A stretch of 64,000 nucleotides of DNA from F1-120-MAGs118 sp013360535 (GCA_026647215.1 JAPKHC010000006.1:62001-126000), one strand, 5' to 3'; shown: positions 51,210 to 60,628, counted from the first letter of the stretch. A program made the numbers and translations. The notes: generated by a model from the sequence alone, not told the origin.

Positions 51210-52508
51210 TCAGCGGCGCTGGTCGCCGTTCGTCGGCGGCGCAGTGGCGGGGCGCTTGGGGGCGAGGTCGGCGAGTTGCTTGGGCGTGGCTTCGGAGCCC
51301 TTGATGCGCACGGAGCCCTTGGTCTCGAGCGCGGGATCGATCGTGATCTTGCCGCAGGGGTTCGAGTTGAAGCCGGCGACGGCGACGGGGTCGAGCTCGA
51401 GCGCGCTCGAGGCGCCGGCGGTGAAGCGGTTGCGGCCGAGCAGCTGCACGTCCTTGCAGCCGCCGATCGCGACCAACGGCCGGTCGCCGCAGCCGGGCGC
51501 CATCTGGAAGTCGTTGTTCTTGAGGATCAGCGTGCCGTTGGAGACGCCGCCGCCGTCCCAGGCGACGAACGCGCCGGTGCCGTAGGGGACACCTTCGCGC
51601 GTGAGGCCGCGCAGCATCGAGTTGAAGCCCGCGCGGTAGCGGTTGTTCTCGAACACGGCGCGGCCGGTGTGGCGGCCGGCGAGCGTGAAGGCGCTCCCGC
51701 CCTTGAAGTCGTCGCCGCGCGCGATGCAGGCGTCCTCGACGGAGCAGTTGCGCACGAGCACGTTGCCGGTGCCGGGCACGCCGTCGCCGGGGCGGGCGGT
51801 GATCTGCAGGAACGTGCGGCCCAGCCGCGCGCCGTCGACGTTCTCGATCGTGACGTCGCCGACCAGGTTCTGGAGGTAGAAGCCGTGCTCGTGGCGGATG
51901 TCGCGCACGCTGGCGCGGCCGCGCACGCCGCGGAACTCGAAGTCGGAGAGGCTGTGGCCCCACACGCCCCACTTGGAGTTGGAACCCTGCCCGGTCGCGT
52001 GATCGAAGCCGCCGATCACGTGGCAGTCGAGGAACTTGAAGCCCTCGTGCCGGCGCTCGGGAGGCTGCTTGTAGAACATGATCCCGGCGCGATAGCCGCA
52101 CACGATCGTCAAGCCCTCGAACGTGATCCAGCCTGCGCGGGTCTCCTGGTGGATCGAGATCGTGTCGCCGCTCGAGCGCGGCACGACGCGCACCTGTCCT
52201 TGCGCGCGCACGACGATCGGCTGAATCTGCGTTCCGCCGGAAATCGGCGCGTTCCAGTCGGACTTCTTGGCGAAGCCGACGGAGAAGGCCGGGTAGTCGC
52301 CGCTCGCGAGCTCGATCCGGCTGCCGGGGCCGCAGCGCGAGAGCGCGTCGGCGATCGGGTTCTTCGAAGGCTGCTCCTTCGCGCCGATGCGGATCGTGGT
52401 CGGAGTGCAAAAGATCGACTGCGCCGCGAGCTGGCCACCTTGGCTCAGCGCGGGCGAAGCGAGTGTGCCGAGCGCGAGCGCGAGGGCGGCGAGGAGTCGG
52501 AAGAACAT
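51210..52508 (-). CDS. Secreted parallel beta-helix protein
   Basis: 432 residues. A signal peptide (LLAALALALGTLASPALSQ) precedes a right-handed beta-helix of the pectate-lyase/NosD type: repeated short strands such as WITFEGLTIVCGYRAGIMFY, FKFLDCHVIGG, DFEFRGVRG, VLVRNCSVEDA and LILKNNDFQM. A GDYPAFSV stretch near residue 70 resembles the start of polysaccharide-lyase-like helices. No catalytic residues can be assigned. It may bind or cleave polysaccharide. It is convergent with the selenoprotein gene. Confidence 0.75.
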   Translation of the reverse strand: MFFRLLAALALALGTLASPALSQGGQLAAQSIFCTPTTIRIGAKEQPSKNPIADALSRCGPGSRIELASGDYPAFSVGFAKKSDWNAPISGGTQIQPIVVRAQGQVRVVPRSSGDTISIHQETRAGWITFEGLTIVCGYRAGIMFYKQPPERRHEGFKFLDCHVIGGFDHATGQGSNSKWGVWGHSLSDFEFRGVRGRASVRDIRHEHGFYLQNLVGDVTIENVDGARLGRTFLQITARPGDGVPGTGNVLVRNCSVEDACIARGDDFKGGSAFTLAGRHTGRAVFENNRYRAGFNSMLRGLTREGVPYGTGAFVAWDGGGVSNGTLILKNNDFQMAPGCGDRPLVAIGGCKDVQLLGRNRFTAGASSALELDPVAVAGFNSNPCGKITIDPALETKGSVRIKGSEATPKQLADLAPKRPATAPPTNGDQRR

Positions 52509-52697
52509 CGTGCGGAGAATCCCGAGGGACTTGGGATCGTCGTCGATCGGCGCGGTTCCCGCAACCCGAGAGGCTCGCGCCAGCGCGCTCGCTCGCTATC
52601 GTGAGGCGCCCCATGCGCGGGCCCGTGCCGCCTGTCCGGAACCTGAACCGCGCCCCGTTCCTCCCGTTTTTCCCCTGCGAAACCTCTGCGCACCACG

Positions 52698-53852
52698 ATG
52701 ACCCGCCCGTTTCCCATCGCCCTGATCGGCCAGCGTTTCATGGGCCGCGCGCACTCCAACGCGTGGTCGCAAGTGACGCGGTTCTTTGATTCAGAACTGC
52801 AACCCGTGTTGCACACGATCGCCGCGCGCGACTCGGAGGGGCTCGCGCCCTTCGCGCGGCGCTGGGGCTGGCTCAACTCGACGACGGACTGGAAGCGGCT
52901 CGCGCGCGAGGACGCGGTCGAGCTCGTCGACATCGGCACGCCCAACGACGTGCACCGCGAGCAGGCGCTCGTGATGCTCGCGGCGGGCAAGCACGTCGCG
53001 TGCGAGAAGCCGCTCGCGGGCACGCTCGACGACGCGCGCGCGATGGCCGACGCGGCGAAAAAGGCCGCGAAGAAGGGCGTGAAGACCTTCGTGTGGTTCA
53101 ACTACCGGCGTTGCCCGGCGGTGGCGCTCGCCTACAAGCTCGTGCGCGAGGGTCGGCTCGGTCGCATCCTGCATGTGCGCGCGCGTTACCTGCAGGACTG
53201 GGGCGGGCCGCAGACGCCGCTCTCGTGGCGCTTCCAGAAGAAGGTCGCCGGCTCCGGTGCGCACGGCGACCTCAACGCGCACATCGTCGACATGGCGCGC
53301 TTCCTCGTGGGAGAGGAAGTGAGCGAGGTGCACGGCGCGATCGAGCGCACGTTCGTCAAGGAACGACCGCTGCCGGGCAAGAAGGGCGAGACGGGCAAGA
53401 GTGACGTCGACGACGTCGTGCTGTTCCTCGCGAGCTTCGCGGGCGGCGCCACGGCGAGCTTCGAGGCCACGCGCCTCGCGATTGGCCACCAGAACGACAA
53501 CGGCATCGAGCTCAACGGCGAGAAGGGCTCGCTGCGCTTCTCGTTCGAGGACATGAACGTGCTCGAGCTGTGCGAGGGCGGCGATGCGCGCACCGGCGGC
53601 TGGAAGCGCATCATGTGCACGTCGGCCGGCAACCATCCGTACGCGGCGAACTGGTGGCCGGACGCGCACGTGATCGGCTACGAGCACGGCTTCACCAACA
53701 TGGCGGCCGACATCCTGCGCACGCTCGCGGGCCTCGAGCCCGAAGTGCCGCTGCCCGACTTCGCCGACGCCTACCAGACCCAGCGTGTGCTCGAGGCGGC
53801 GCTCCAGAGCGCGCGCCAGCGCCGCGCCATCAAGCTCTCCCAGATCAAGTAG
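52698..53852 (+). CDS. Gfo/Idh/MocA-family oxidoreductase
   Basis: 384 residues. The N-terminal Rossmann fold has ALIGQRFMGRAHSNAW, followed by VDIGTPNDVHREQAL and the catalytic-site HVACEKPLAGTL with the EKP motif. The C-terminal alpha/beta domain carries KVAGSGAHGDLNAHIVDMARFL with the usual GG-x-x-x-D-x-x-x-H-like substrate residues. It probably oxidises a sugar or inositol using NAD(P). A sugar-isomerase gene follows after 20 bases, so the two are likely a catabolic pair. Confidence 0.9.
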   Translation: MTRPFPIALIGQRFMGRAHSNAWSQVTRFFDSELQPVLHTIAARDSEGLAPFARRWGWLNSTTDWKRLAREDAVELVDIGTPNDVHREQALVMLAAGKHVACEKPLAGTLDDARAMADAAKKAAKKGVKTFVWFNYRRCPAVALAYKLVREGRLGRILHVRARYLQDWGGPQTPLSWRFQKKVAGSGAHGDLNAHIVDMARFLVGEEVSEVHGAIERTFVKERPLPGKKGETGKSDVDDVVLFLASFAGGATASFEATRLAIGHQNDNGIELNGEKGSLRFSFEDMNVLELCEGGDARTGGWKRIMCTSAGNHPYAANWWPDAHVIGYEHGFTNMAADILRTLAGLEPEVPLPDFADAYQTQRVLEAALQSARQRRAIKLSQIK

Positions 53853-53872
53853 CCCTCCACGAGGAAATCGCC

Positions 53873-54916
53873 ATGCCCCGTCCGCTCTGCCTGTTCACCG
53901 GCCAGTGGGCCGACCTGTCGCTCGAGACGCTCGCGAAGAAGGCCAAGTCGTTCGGCTACGACGGCCTCGAGCTCGCTTGTTGGGGCGACCACTTCGAGGT
54001 CCAGCGCGCGCTCAAGGAGAAGGACTACTGCAAGAAGAAGTGGGAGCTGCTCGCCGACTGCGGCGTGCAGAGCTTCGCCATCTCCAACCACCTCGTCGGT
54101 CAGGCCGTCGCCGACCGCATCGACGAGCGCCACAAGTCGATCCTGCCGCCCGACATCTGGGGCGACGGCGATCCGTCCGGCGTGCGCAAGCGCGCGCAGA
54201 AGGAGATGATCGACACCGGCAAGGCGGCGCGGAAGTTCTTCGACGCGGCGCCGGTGGGCGTGAAGGAGCAGCTCGCGCGCTCCAAGCGCACGACCGTCGT
54301 CGGCTTCACCGGCAGCCCGATCTGGCACCTGCTCTACTCGTTCCCTCCGAATCTCCCGTCGCAGATCGACGAGGGCTTCGCCGAGTTCGCGAAGCTGTGG
54401 AAGCCGATCCTCGACGCCTACGACAAGGTCGACGTCAGCTTCGCGCTCGAAGTGCACCCGACCGAGATCGCCTTCGACATTCCCAGCACGCGCCGCGCGC
54501 TCAAGGCGCTCGGCAACCATCCGCGCTTCGGCTTCAACTTCGACCCGAGCCACTTCGGCTACCAGGGCGTCGACTATCTGGGCTTCCTGCGCGAGTTCGG
54601 GGCGCGCGTGTGGAACGTGCACGTCAAGGACGTCTGGTGGTCGGATCGGCCGACCCCGGCCGGCGTGTTCGGCGGCCACACGGACTTCGGCAGCGACGGG
54701 CGCTTCTGGGACTTCCGCTCGCCGGGCCGCGGGCGCATCGACTTCGAGGGCATCGTGCGCCTGCTCAACCTGCTGGGCTACCAGGGCCCGCTGACGGTCG
54801 AGTGGGAGGACATGCTGATGGACCGCGAGTTCGGGGCGAGCGATGCGGCGGCCTTCGTCCGCAAGCTCGACTTCCCGCGCTCCGGCCTCGCCTTCGACGC
54901 GGCCTTCGCGAAGTAG
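53873..54916 (+). CDS. Sugar phosphate isomerase/epimerase-like TIM barrel
   Basis: 347 residues from the ATG at 53873, with GAGGA about nine bases upstream. Xylose-isomerase-like barrel: LCLFTGQWADLSLETLAKKAKSFGYDGLEL, then FALEVHPTEIAFDI, FNFDPSHFGYQGVDYLGFL, VWNVHVKDV and PLTVEWEDM. The Glu, Asp/His, His and Glu metal ligands of such enzymes are all present. The W-G-D-H start and long insertion (residues 80-150) are typical of sugar isomerases paired with Gfo/Idh enzymes. The substrate is unknown. Confidence 0.85.
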   Translation: MPRPLCLFTGQWADLSLETLAKKAKSFGYDGLELACWGDHFEVQRALKEKDYCKKKWELLADCGVQSFAISNHLVGQAVADRIDERHKSILPPDIWGDGDPSGVRKRAQKEMIDTGKAARKFFDAAPVGVKEQLARSKRTTVVGFTGSPIWHLLYSFPPNLPSQIDEGFAEFAKLWKPILDAYDKVDVSFALEVHPTEIAFDIPSTRRALKALGNHPRFGFNFDPSHFGYQGVDYLGFLREFGARVWNVHVKDVWWSDRPTPAGVFGGHTDFGSDGRFWDFRSPGRGRIDFEGIVRLLNLLGYQGPLTVEWEDMLMDREFGASDAAAFVRKLDFPRSGLAFDAAFAK

Positions 54917-55017
54917 CGTCGGCGGCGGGGCGCTGGGCCGCCGGGAAGGAAATTCCTGTCCAATGACCCGCTTTCGGGGCACTTGGGGCCTGTCCCGGCC
55001 GCTTCGGCGGCGTGGGA

Positions 55018-55023
55018 TAGACT
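55018..55023 (+). promoter_or_regulatory. Candidate -10 box for the thrombospondin-repeat gene
   Basis: TAGACT lies 12 bases before the ATG at 55036. Confidence 0.42.
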
Positions 55024-55035
55024 TCCTTCCGTCCC

Positions 55036-56820
55036 ATGCGAATCCTCCCGCTCGCGCTCGTCTTGGCCCTCGGGGCCGCGCAGGTCTCCGCGCAGGTCGG
55101 CTCCGACGCCGGCCCCGATCAGGTCGTCGACTACCCGAACGCGGCCACTCTCGCGGGCGCGGTGCCCAACCGCTCGCCGATCGAGTGGCTGACCGGCGAC
55201 GGCAACAACGCGACGGAGAACATGATCCTGCGTTGGGTCGAGGGTCAGGGGCTGGTGGAGTCCCACGTCGTGCAGACGGCCGGCGGGACGGTCTTCGGCT
55301 GGCCTTCGGACTGGATCCGCATCAACGGCACGTACTACGGCAGCGACGTCGCGCTGCGCCAGCTCTACACCGTCAACCCGTCGACCGGGCTGGCGACCGT
55401 CGTCAACGCGACGCAGTGGTCGAGCACGTGGTCGAACGTCATGTCGCTCGCCTACGACCCCGTCGGAGACCGCATCTTCGCCGTCGACTTGAACCGCAAG
55501 CAGCTGCTGCGCATCAACCGCACGACGGGCGCGATCACCGGTGTGGGGAGCACGACGCTTGCGGGCTACCAGCAGGTCAAGTCGCTCGCGTGGCACGAGC
55601 CCAGCTCGACGCTCTACGCGATCGACAACAATTCCAAGCGCCTGCTGCTGATCAACCCGAACACGGGCGCGGTCACGCAGTCGATCCTCGTGCAGATCGC
55701 GGCCACGCGCCAGTTCGAGGACATCATGTTCTACCGCGGCGAGCTCTACGGCTCCTACGCGGGCATCGCCGGCGGCATCCTCGACTACACGCAGCTCGCG
55801 CGCATCGACCTCACGACGGGCGCCGTGATCCCGGTGAGCTCGATCGTCCCCGAGGCCAGCGCGCACACGTGCTTCGTGGTGTCGCTGCCCGAGATCGCCG
55901 AGTGGTCGCAGCTCTCCGGCCCCGGCGTCGCGACGTTTGCGGACCCGACGAACCTCGGCACGACGGTGAGCTTCTCCGCTCCGGGCGTTTACGAGCTCGC
56001 GCTGACGGTCGTCACGGACAACGGGCTCGTGGTCGACACCGTCTTCGTGACCTCCGACGGCTGCCCCAACGATCCGAACAAGATCGCGCCGGGTTCTTGC
56101 GGCTGCGGCGTCAGTGACGTGGACAGCGATGGCGACGGCGTGGTCGACTGCGACGACAACTGCCCGCAAGTGGCCAACCTCGATCAGGCGGACTTCGACG
56201 GGGACGAAATCGGCGATGCCTGTGACAACTGCGTCGCGCTCGTCAATCCGCAGCAGGAAGACTGCGACGGCGACGGTGTGGGGGATGCGTGCGAGCTGCA
56301 GGCCGGGACGCAGCTCGACCTCAACGCCAACGGCACTCCCGACGATTGCGAGATCGTCCCGGGCACGGTGTTCTGCTCGGGCGACGGAAGCGGCACTCCC
56401 TGCCCGTGCAACAACGTCAGCGCGCCGGGTGAAGGCTGCGTGAACTCGACCGGGGTCGGCGCGCGCATCCAGAGCCTCGGCGGCGTGAGCTGCTCGCTCG
56501 ACAACACGCTGATCCGCGTGTCGCAGATGCCGCCGAACAAGGCCGGCATCGTGTACATGGGCACGCTGCAGAAGAATGGCGGCGCGGGGAGCGTGCTCGG
56601 CGACGGTCTGCGCTGCCTCGCGGGCCAGAACAAGCGCTTCTCGGTGCGCGTGGCGGACGCCAACGGCGTCTTCGACCGCCAGCAGATGGTCGCCGCCTCG
56701 AACGGGCTGATCACGCCCGGCTCGACGTGGCACTTCCAGTGCTGGTACCGCGACACGAACCTGCCCTGCGGCAGCCAGCAGAACTTCACCAACGGCCTGT
56801 CCCTGACGTTCGTGCCCTGA
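55036..56820 (+). CDS. Secreted protein with thrombospondin type 3 repeats and C-terminal tail
   Basis: 594 residues. A signal peptide (LPLALVLALGAAQVSAQ) precedes a ~250-residue beta-propeller-like region with strands such as LYTVNPSTG, IFAVDLNRKQLLRINRTTGAI and LYAIDNNSKRLLLIN. An Ig-like stretch follows, then calcium-binding D-x-D-G-D-G repeats: SDVDSDGDGVVDCDDNC, QADFDGDEIGDACDNC and EDCDGDGVGDACE. The final ~135 residues (from CSGDGSGTPCPC) end in QCWYRDTNLP then LTNGLSLTFVP, like the tails of proteins at 16523 and 43184. Probably surface-exposed. Function unknown. Confidence 0.82.
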   Translation: MRILPLALVLALGAAQVSAQVGSDAGPDQVVDYPNAATLAGAVPNRSPIEWLTGDGNNATENMILRWVEGQGLVESHVVQTAGGTVFGWPSDWIRINGTYYGSDVALRQLYTVNPSTGLATVVNATQWSSTWSNVMSLAYDPVGDRIFAVDLNRKQLLRINRTTGAITGVGSTTLAGYQQVKSLAWHEPSSTLYAIDNNSKRLLLINPNTGAVTQSILVQIAATRQFEDIMFYRGELYGSYAGIAGGILDYTQLARIDLTTGAVIPVSSIVPEASAHTCFVVSLPEIAEWSQLSGPGVATFADPTNLGTTVSFSAPGVYELALTVVTDNGLVVDTVFVTSDGCPNDPNKIAPGSCGCGVSDVDSDGDGVVDCDDNCPQVANLDQADFDGDEIGDACDNCVALVNPQQEDCDGDGVGDACELQAGTQLDLNANGTPDDCEIVPGTVFCSGDGSGTPCPCNNVSAPGEGCVNSTGVGARIQSLGGVSCSLDNTLIRVSQMPPNKAGIVYMGTLQKNGGAGSVLGDGLRCLAGQNKRFSVRVADANGVFDRQQMVAASNGLITPGSTWHFQCWYRDTNLPCGSQQNFTNGLSLTFVP

Positions 56821-56860
56821 GCGCGGCGCCAGGCCCCGCGTCCCCGGCGGTCCGATCGGC

Positions 56861-56866
56861 TATCTT
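56861..56866 (+). promoter_or_regulatory. Candidate -10 box for the TPR membrane protein gene
   Basis: TATCTT ends 10 bases before the ATG at 56877. No -35 hexamer is evident. Confidence 0.4.
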
Positions 56867-56876
56867 CTCCCGGCTC

Positions 56877-59168
56877 ATGGCGCGCCCTGCTCCCCAGAGC
56901 CCCGCATCGAACGTGGCCGCACTGCCGCTGGTGGTGCGGGCGGCGTTTCCGCTGCTGCTCGTCGTGCTCGTGGCGCTCGCGTTCTGGCCCTGCGTCGATG
57001 CGCAGTTCGTCGCGCTCGACGACGACGCGAACTTCGAGATGAACTTCCTGTTCCGCGGCCTTGGGGCCGAACAGCTGAAGTGGATGTGGAGCGGTTACCA
57101 CTACGGGCACTGGCATCCGCTGACGTGGTGGACCTTCGGGCTCGACTACGTGCGCGCCGGGCTCGATGCGCCGGCGTTCCACCGCACGAACCTCGTGATC
57201 CATCTCGCGAGCGTGCTGGCGTTCTGGGCGCTCGCGCTCGAGGTTCTGCGCTGGTGCGCGGGCTGGGTGAGCGCGCGGGGCCGCCCGGTCGAGCTCGAAC
57301 GCTCGAAGGCGCTGGCGCTCCACGCCTGCGCCGCGCTCGCGACGGTCGCGTGGGCCGTGCATCCGCTGCGCGTCGAGAACGTCGCGTGGGTGACGGAGCG
57401 CCGCGACCTCCTGAGTGCGCTGTTCCTGTTCGTCACGGCGTACGCGTACCTGCGTGCGGCGCGGGCGGACAGCGCGCGGGTCGCGTGGTTCGCGCTCGCT
57501 CTCGGCGCCTACGCGCTCTCGCTCGCGTCGAAGGCGTGGGGCATGACGTTGCCAGTCGTGCTGCTCGCACTCGACGTTTATCCGCTCCGGCGGGCGCGCG
57601 CAGGCGAGCGCGAGGGCCGAGGCTGGGGCTCGCTGGTCGTGGAAAAGCTGTGGTTCGTGCCGTTTGCGGCCTGGACGGCATGGCAAGCGTCGGCGGCGCA
57701 GCGCGCGATCGGCGCGACGGTGAGCTTCGACGAACACGGCTTGCTGCACCGCGCGGCGCAGGCGAGCTACGGGCTGTGCTTCTACGTCCTCAAGACGCTC
57801 TGGCCCACCAACCTCGGTTGCCACTACCTGCTGGAGCTCGGCTTCGATCCGCTGCAGCCGGTGTACCTCGCCGCGATGGGCGCGGTGGTCGCCGTGACCG
57901 TGACGCTGTTCGTGCTGCGCCGACGCTGGCCCGCGCTGCTCGCGACCTGGTTCGTGTACGGCGTGCTCGTGTCGCCGGTGCTCGGACTGTTGCAGAGCGG
58001 ATCGCAGAAGGTCGCCGACCGTTACGCGCAGGTTGGAGCGGTGCCGCTCGTGCTGCTCGTGGCGGGAGCGTTGCTCGTGCTCGTCGTGCGAAACGAGCAG
58101 GCGCTGGCGAAACGCACGTGGGCGGTGCTCGCCGCGACCGTCGGGCTCGCCGGAGTCCTCGCCTTCGCCACGAACCGCCAGACGCGCTGTTGGAACGACT
58201 CCGAGGCGCTGTTCCGACAGGCCGTGAAGGTCGAGCCCGACAACTACTTCGTGCTGCACAACCTCGCGGCGACGCTCTACCGCCGTCAGGCCTGGGAAGA
58301 GGCGATCGAGTTCGAGCGCCGCTCCGTCGCCGCGCATCCGGGCAAGGGCAACGAGCTCGCGCGCCACACGCTCGGCATCCTGCTGCAGTACGCCGGGCGC
58401 AAGGACGAGGCGGAGCAAGCCTGGCGCGACAGCATCGAGTGGACTCCGGGTCCGGTCGACCCGCGCTGGGCCGGACGGCCGGACTTCTGGCTGCCCGATC
58501 CTTCGACCTGTCTCGCGGCGCTCAAGCCGCTCTACCTGCAGCGCAGGCAGGCCGACGAGCTGATCGCGCTCCACGAGCGCGGCATCGCGCGTCGTCCGGA
58601 CGTGGCGCAGCTGTACGTCGACCTCGACCAGTTGCTCGCCGGCGCAGGTCGCGGGACCGAGCGCGTCGCCTTGTGGGAGAAGGCCGAAAAATCGGGCCGT
58701 CTCGCGCGGCCGCAGGTCGAGCTGGGGCGCGCGCGCTCGCTGGTCGCCGCGGGCCAGCTCAAGGAGGCGGAGCCGTACGTGTTCCGCGCGGCGACCGTCG
58801 AGCGGGGCAAGGTGCAGGAACTCGTCGACGCGCTGGCGAAGGCCGCCGCGAGCCGCGGGATCGAAGGCGGCGTCGAGCTGCTCGAGCGTGCAAGGCGCGC
58901 CGGCGTGCCGGCGTCGGTCGTCGACAACGCGCAGGGCAAGCTCTACCTCGCCGTCGGTCGCCACGCCGAGGCCGAGCCGCTGCTGTTGCGCGCGCAGGCG
59001 CTCGACAACTTCAATCGCGACTACGTCGTGGACGTGTGCGAGCTGTTCGCGGCGCAGGGCCGGCGCGAGGACGCCGTGCGCAACCTGCGCGCGCTGCTCG
59101 AGCAGGATGCGGGCAATGTGCGGGCGCGGACGCTGCTCGCGCGCATCGAAGGCGGCTCGAGGCGCTGA
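56877..59168 (+). CDS. Polytopic membrane protein with TPR repeats (TMTC-like O-mannosyltransferase)
   Basis: 763 residues from the ATG at 56877. The first ~430 residues hold about ten hydrophobic helices. The first external loop contains FVALDDDANFEMN, with acidic residues matching the GT-C catalytic loop, and HWHPLTWWTFGLDY. AVHPLRVENVAWVTERRDLLSALF is typical of TMTC/PMT-type mannosyltransferases. The C-terminal ~330 residues are TPR-like helical repeats (PDNYFVLHNLAATLYRRQAWEEAI). Such proteins may glycosylate exported proteins using dolichol-like donors. HupE and crcB follow in the same direction. Confidence 0.82.
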   Translation: MARPAPQSPASNVAALPLVVRAAFPLLLVVLVALAFWPCVDAQFVALDDDANFEMNFLFRGLGAEQLKWMWSGYHYGHWHPLTWWTFGLDYVRAGLDAPAFHRTNLVIHLASVLAFWALALEVLRWCAGWVSARGRPVELERSKALALHACAALATVAWAVHPLRVENVAWVTERRDLLSALFLFVTAYAYLRAARADSARVAWFALALGAYALSLASKAWGMTLPVVLLALDVYPLRRARAGEREGRGWGSLVVEKLWFVPFAAWTAWQASAAQRAIGATVSFDEHGLLHRAAQASYGLCFYVLKTLWPTNLGCHYLLELGFDPLQPVYLAAMGAVVAVTVTLFVLRRRWPALLATWFVYGVLVSPVLGLLQSGSQKVADRYAQVGAVPLVLLVAGALLVLVVRNEQALAKRTWAVLAATVGLAGVLAFATNRQTRCWNDSEALFRQAVKVEPDNYFVLHNLAATLYRRQAWEEAIEFERRSVAAHPGKGNELARHTLGILLQYAGRKDEAEQAWRDSIEWTPGPVDPRWAGRPDFWLPDPSTCLAALKPLYLQRRQADELIALHERGIARRPDVAQLYVDLDQLLAGAGRGTERVALWEKAEKSGRLARPQVELGRARSLVAAGQLKEAEPYVFRAATVERGKVQELVDALAKAAASRGIEGGVELLERARRAGVPASVVDNAQGKLYLAVGRHAEAEPLLLRAQALDNFNRDYVVDVCELFAAQGRREDAVRNLRALLEQDAGNVRARTLLARIEGGSRR

Positions 59169-59173
59169 CCGGC

Positions 59174-60247
59174 ATGCTCGCGTTCCTGCTCACGCTGTTC
59201 GCCGGCTGGTTCGGGCTCCATCCGGATTCGCAGTCGAGTTCGAACCTTGTCGTGCGCGGGCGCGACCTGCAGCTCGAGCTGCGTTGCCAGGCGCTCAGCG
59301 TGATCGAGGCCGTCGAGCTCGACCGCGACGGGAACCTCACGATTTCCGCGGAAGAACTGGCGCTGGGTGCCGAGGAGCTGGGGCGCTATCTCGAGCGCCG
59401 CTACGTCGTTTCGCGGGCGACGCCGCGCGCGGGGTGGGCGTTCGAGCTCACGGGTGGGGGACTCGAGCCGCAGCACGTGCTCGCGCGGCGCGCGTTCGAG
59501 CTGCCCGAGGGCGCCGCGGGGCTCGAGCTCGGTTGCACGCTCTTCCAGGAGCGCAATCCGCTGCACCGCGACATCGCGACCGTGCGCTGGAACGACGACG
59601 AGCCGGCCGTGTTCCTGTTCGGCGAGGGCCTCGACACGTGGCGCTTCGAGTGCGCCGACGCGCGGCGCCCCGGCGTGCTCGCGAGCTACTTCCGGCTGGG
59701 TGTCGAGCACATCGTCACCGGCTACGACCACCTCGCGTTCCTGCTCGCGCTGATCGTCGCCGCACGCCGGCTGCGCTCGCTCGTCGCGGTCGTCACGGCC
59801 TTCACCGCGTCGCACTCGATCTCGCTCGCGCTCGCGGCGCTCGATCTCGTGCACGTGCCCGGCCTGCTCGTCGAGCTCGCCATCGCGCTTTCGATCGCCT
59901 ACGTCGGGTGCGAGACGCTGCTCGTGCGCAAGCCCGCCTCACGCTGGCTCGAGGCCTTCGGCTTCGGCCTCGTCCATGGCCTCGGATTCGCGGGTTTCCT
60001 CGGCGAATCGCTGCTCTACGAGCCGCTCAAGCTGAGCGCCCTCGCCGGTTTCAACCTCGGTGTCGAGGCCGGCCAGCTCGGCGCCGTGCTGCTCGCGTTC
60101 CTCTGCCTGCGCTGGCTGCCCGGTTCGCGCGAACACGAAGGCGAACCGCGCGCGTGGCTGGCGCCGAAGTGGCTGCGCTGGAGCGTCTCCGCACTCGTTG
60201 CCGCCTGCGGCTTCTGGTGGTTCCTCGAGCGTGCCGGCTGGTTATAG
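59174..60247 (+). CDS. HupE/UreJ-family membrane protein
   Basis: 357 residues, five bases after the previous stop. A short signal-like start is followed by a ~160-residue soluble beta domain, an EF-hand-like stretch (ELDRDGNLTISAEELALG), and then six membrane segments beginning at HIVTGYDHLAFLLALIVAARR. FTASHSISLALA, GFGLVHGLGFAGFL and FNLGVEAGQLGAVLL are the histidine-containing signatures of the HupE/UreJ_2 family. Members are implicated in metal (nickel, cobalt) transport. No urease or hydrogenase gene is in the window, so the substrate is open. Confidence 0.85.
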   Translation: MLAFLLTLFAGWFGLHPDSQSSSNLVVRGRDLQLELRCQALSVIEAVELDRDGNLTISAEELALGAEELGRYLERRYVVSRATPRAGWAFELTGGGLEPQHVLARRAFELPEGAAGLELGCTLFQERNPLHRDIATVRWNDDEPAVFLFGEGLDTWRFECADARRPGVLASYFRLGVEHIVTGYDHLAFLLALIVAARRLRSLVAVVTAFTASHSISLALAALDLVHVPGLLVELAIALSIAYVGCETLLVRKPASRWLEAFGFGLVHGLGFAGFLGESLLYEPLKLSALAGFNLGVEAGQLGAVLLAFLCLRWLPGSREHEGEPRAWLAPKWLRWSVSALVAACGFWWFLERAGWL

Positions 60248-60248
60248 T
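60243..60248 (+). promoter_or_regulatory. Candidate -10 box of crcB overlapping the previous stop
   Basis: TATAGT contains the TAG stop of the HupE gene and ends eight bases before the crcB ATG, so a leaderless crcB transcript could start here. Confidence 0.45.
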
Positions 60249-60256
60249 CGCCCGCG

Positions 60257-60628
60257 ATGCAGCCCTTGCTCGCCGTCGCCGCAGGTGGAGCGCTCGGCGC
60301 GACGCTTCGCTACTTGCTCGTCAACGCGATCCAGCGCGTGTTTTCCCAGCCTTTTCCGCTCGGCACGTTGTTCGTCAACGTCTTGGGCTGCCTCGCGGCG
60401 GGGCTCGCCCTCGGTTGGCTCTCGGCACGGGCGCCGAATGCCGAGTCGCTGCGCCTGTTCCTGGTCGTCGGCGTGCTCGGCGGGTTCACGACGTTCTCGG
60501 CGTTCGGCGTCGAGACGGTGGCGCTCATTCGCGAGGGGCGTGCGTCCGCGGCGCTCCTCTACGTGTCCGCCTCCCTGGTCGCGGGCCTCGCGGCCGTCGC
60601 GCTCGGCTTGCGCTTCGCAGCGCGCTGA
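60257..60628 (+). CDS. crcB: Fluoride ion channel CrcB/FluC
   Basis: 123 residues with four membrane helices. FluC channels export fluoride as antiparallel dimers. The family signatures are GGALGATLRYLL, FPLGTLFVNVLGC (with the conserved Asn) and VGVLGGFTTFSAFGVE, the phenylalanine box. No fluoride riboswitch is present; only nine bases separate it from the HupE stop. It is convergent with phoU, 16 bases away. Confidence 0.93.
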   Translation: MQPLLAVAAGGALGATLRYLLVNAIQRVFSQPFPLGTLFVNVLGCLAAGLALGWLSARAPNAESLRLFLVVGVLGGFTTFSAFGVETVALIREGRASAALLYVSASLVAGLAAVALGLRFAAR

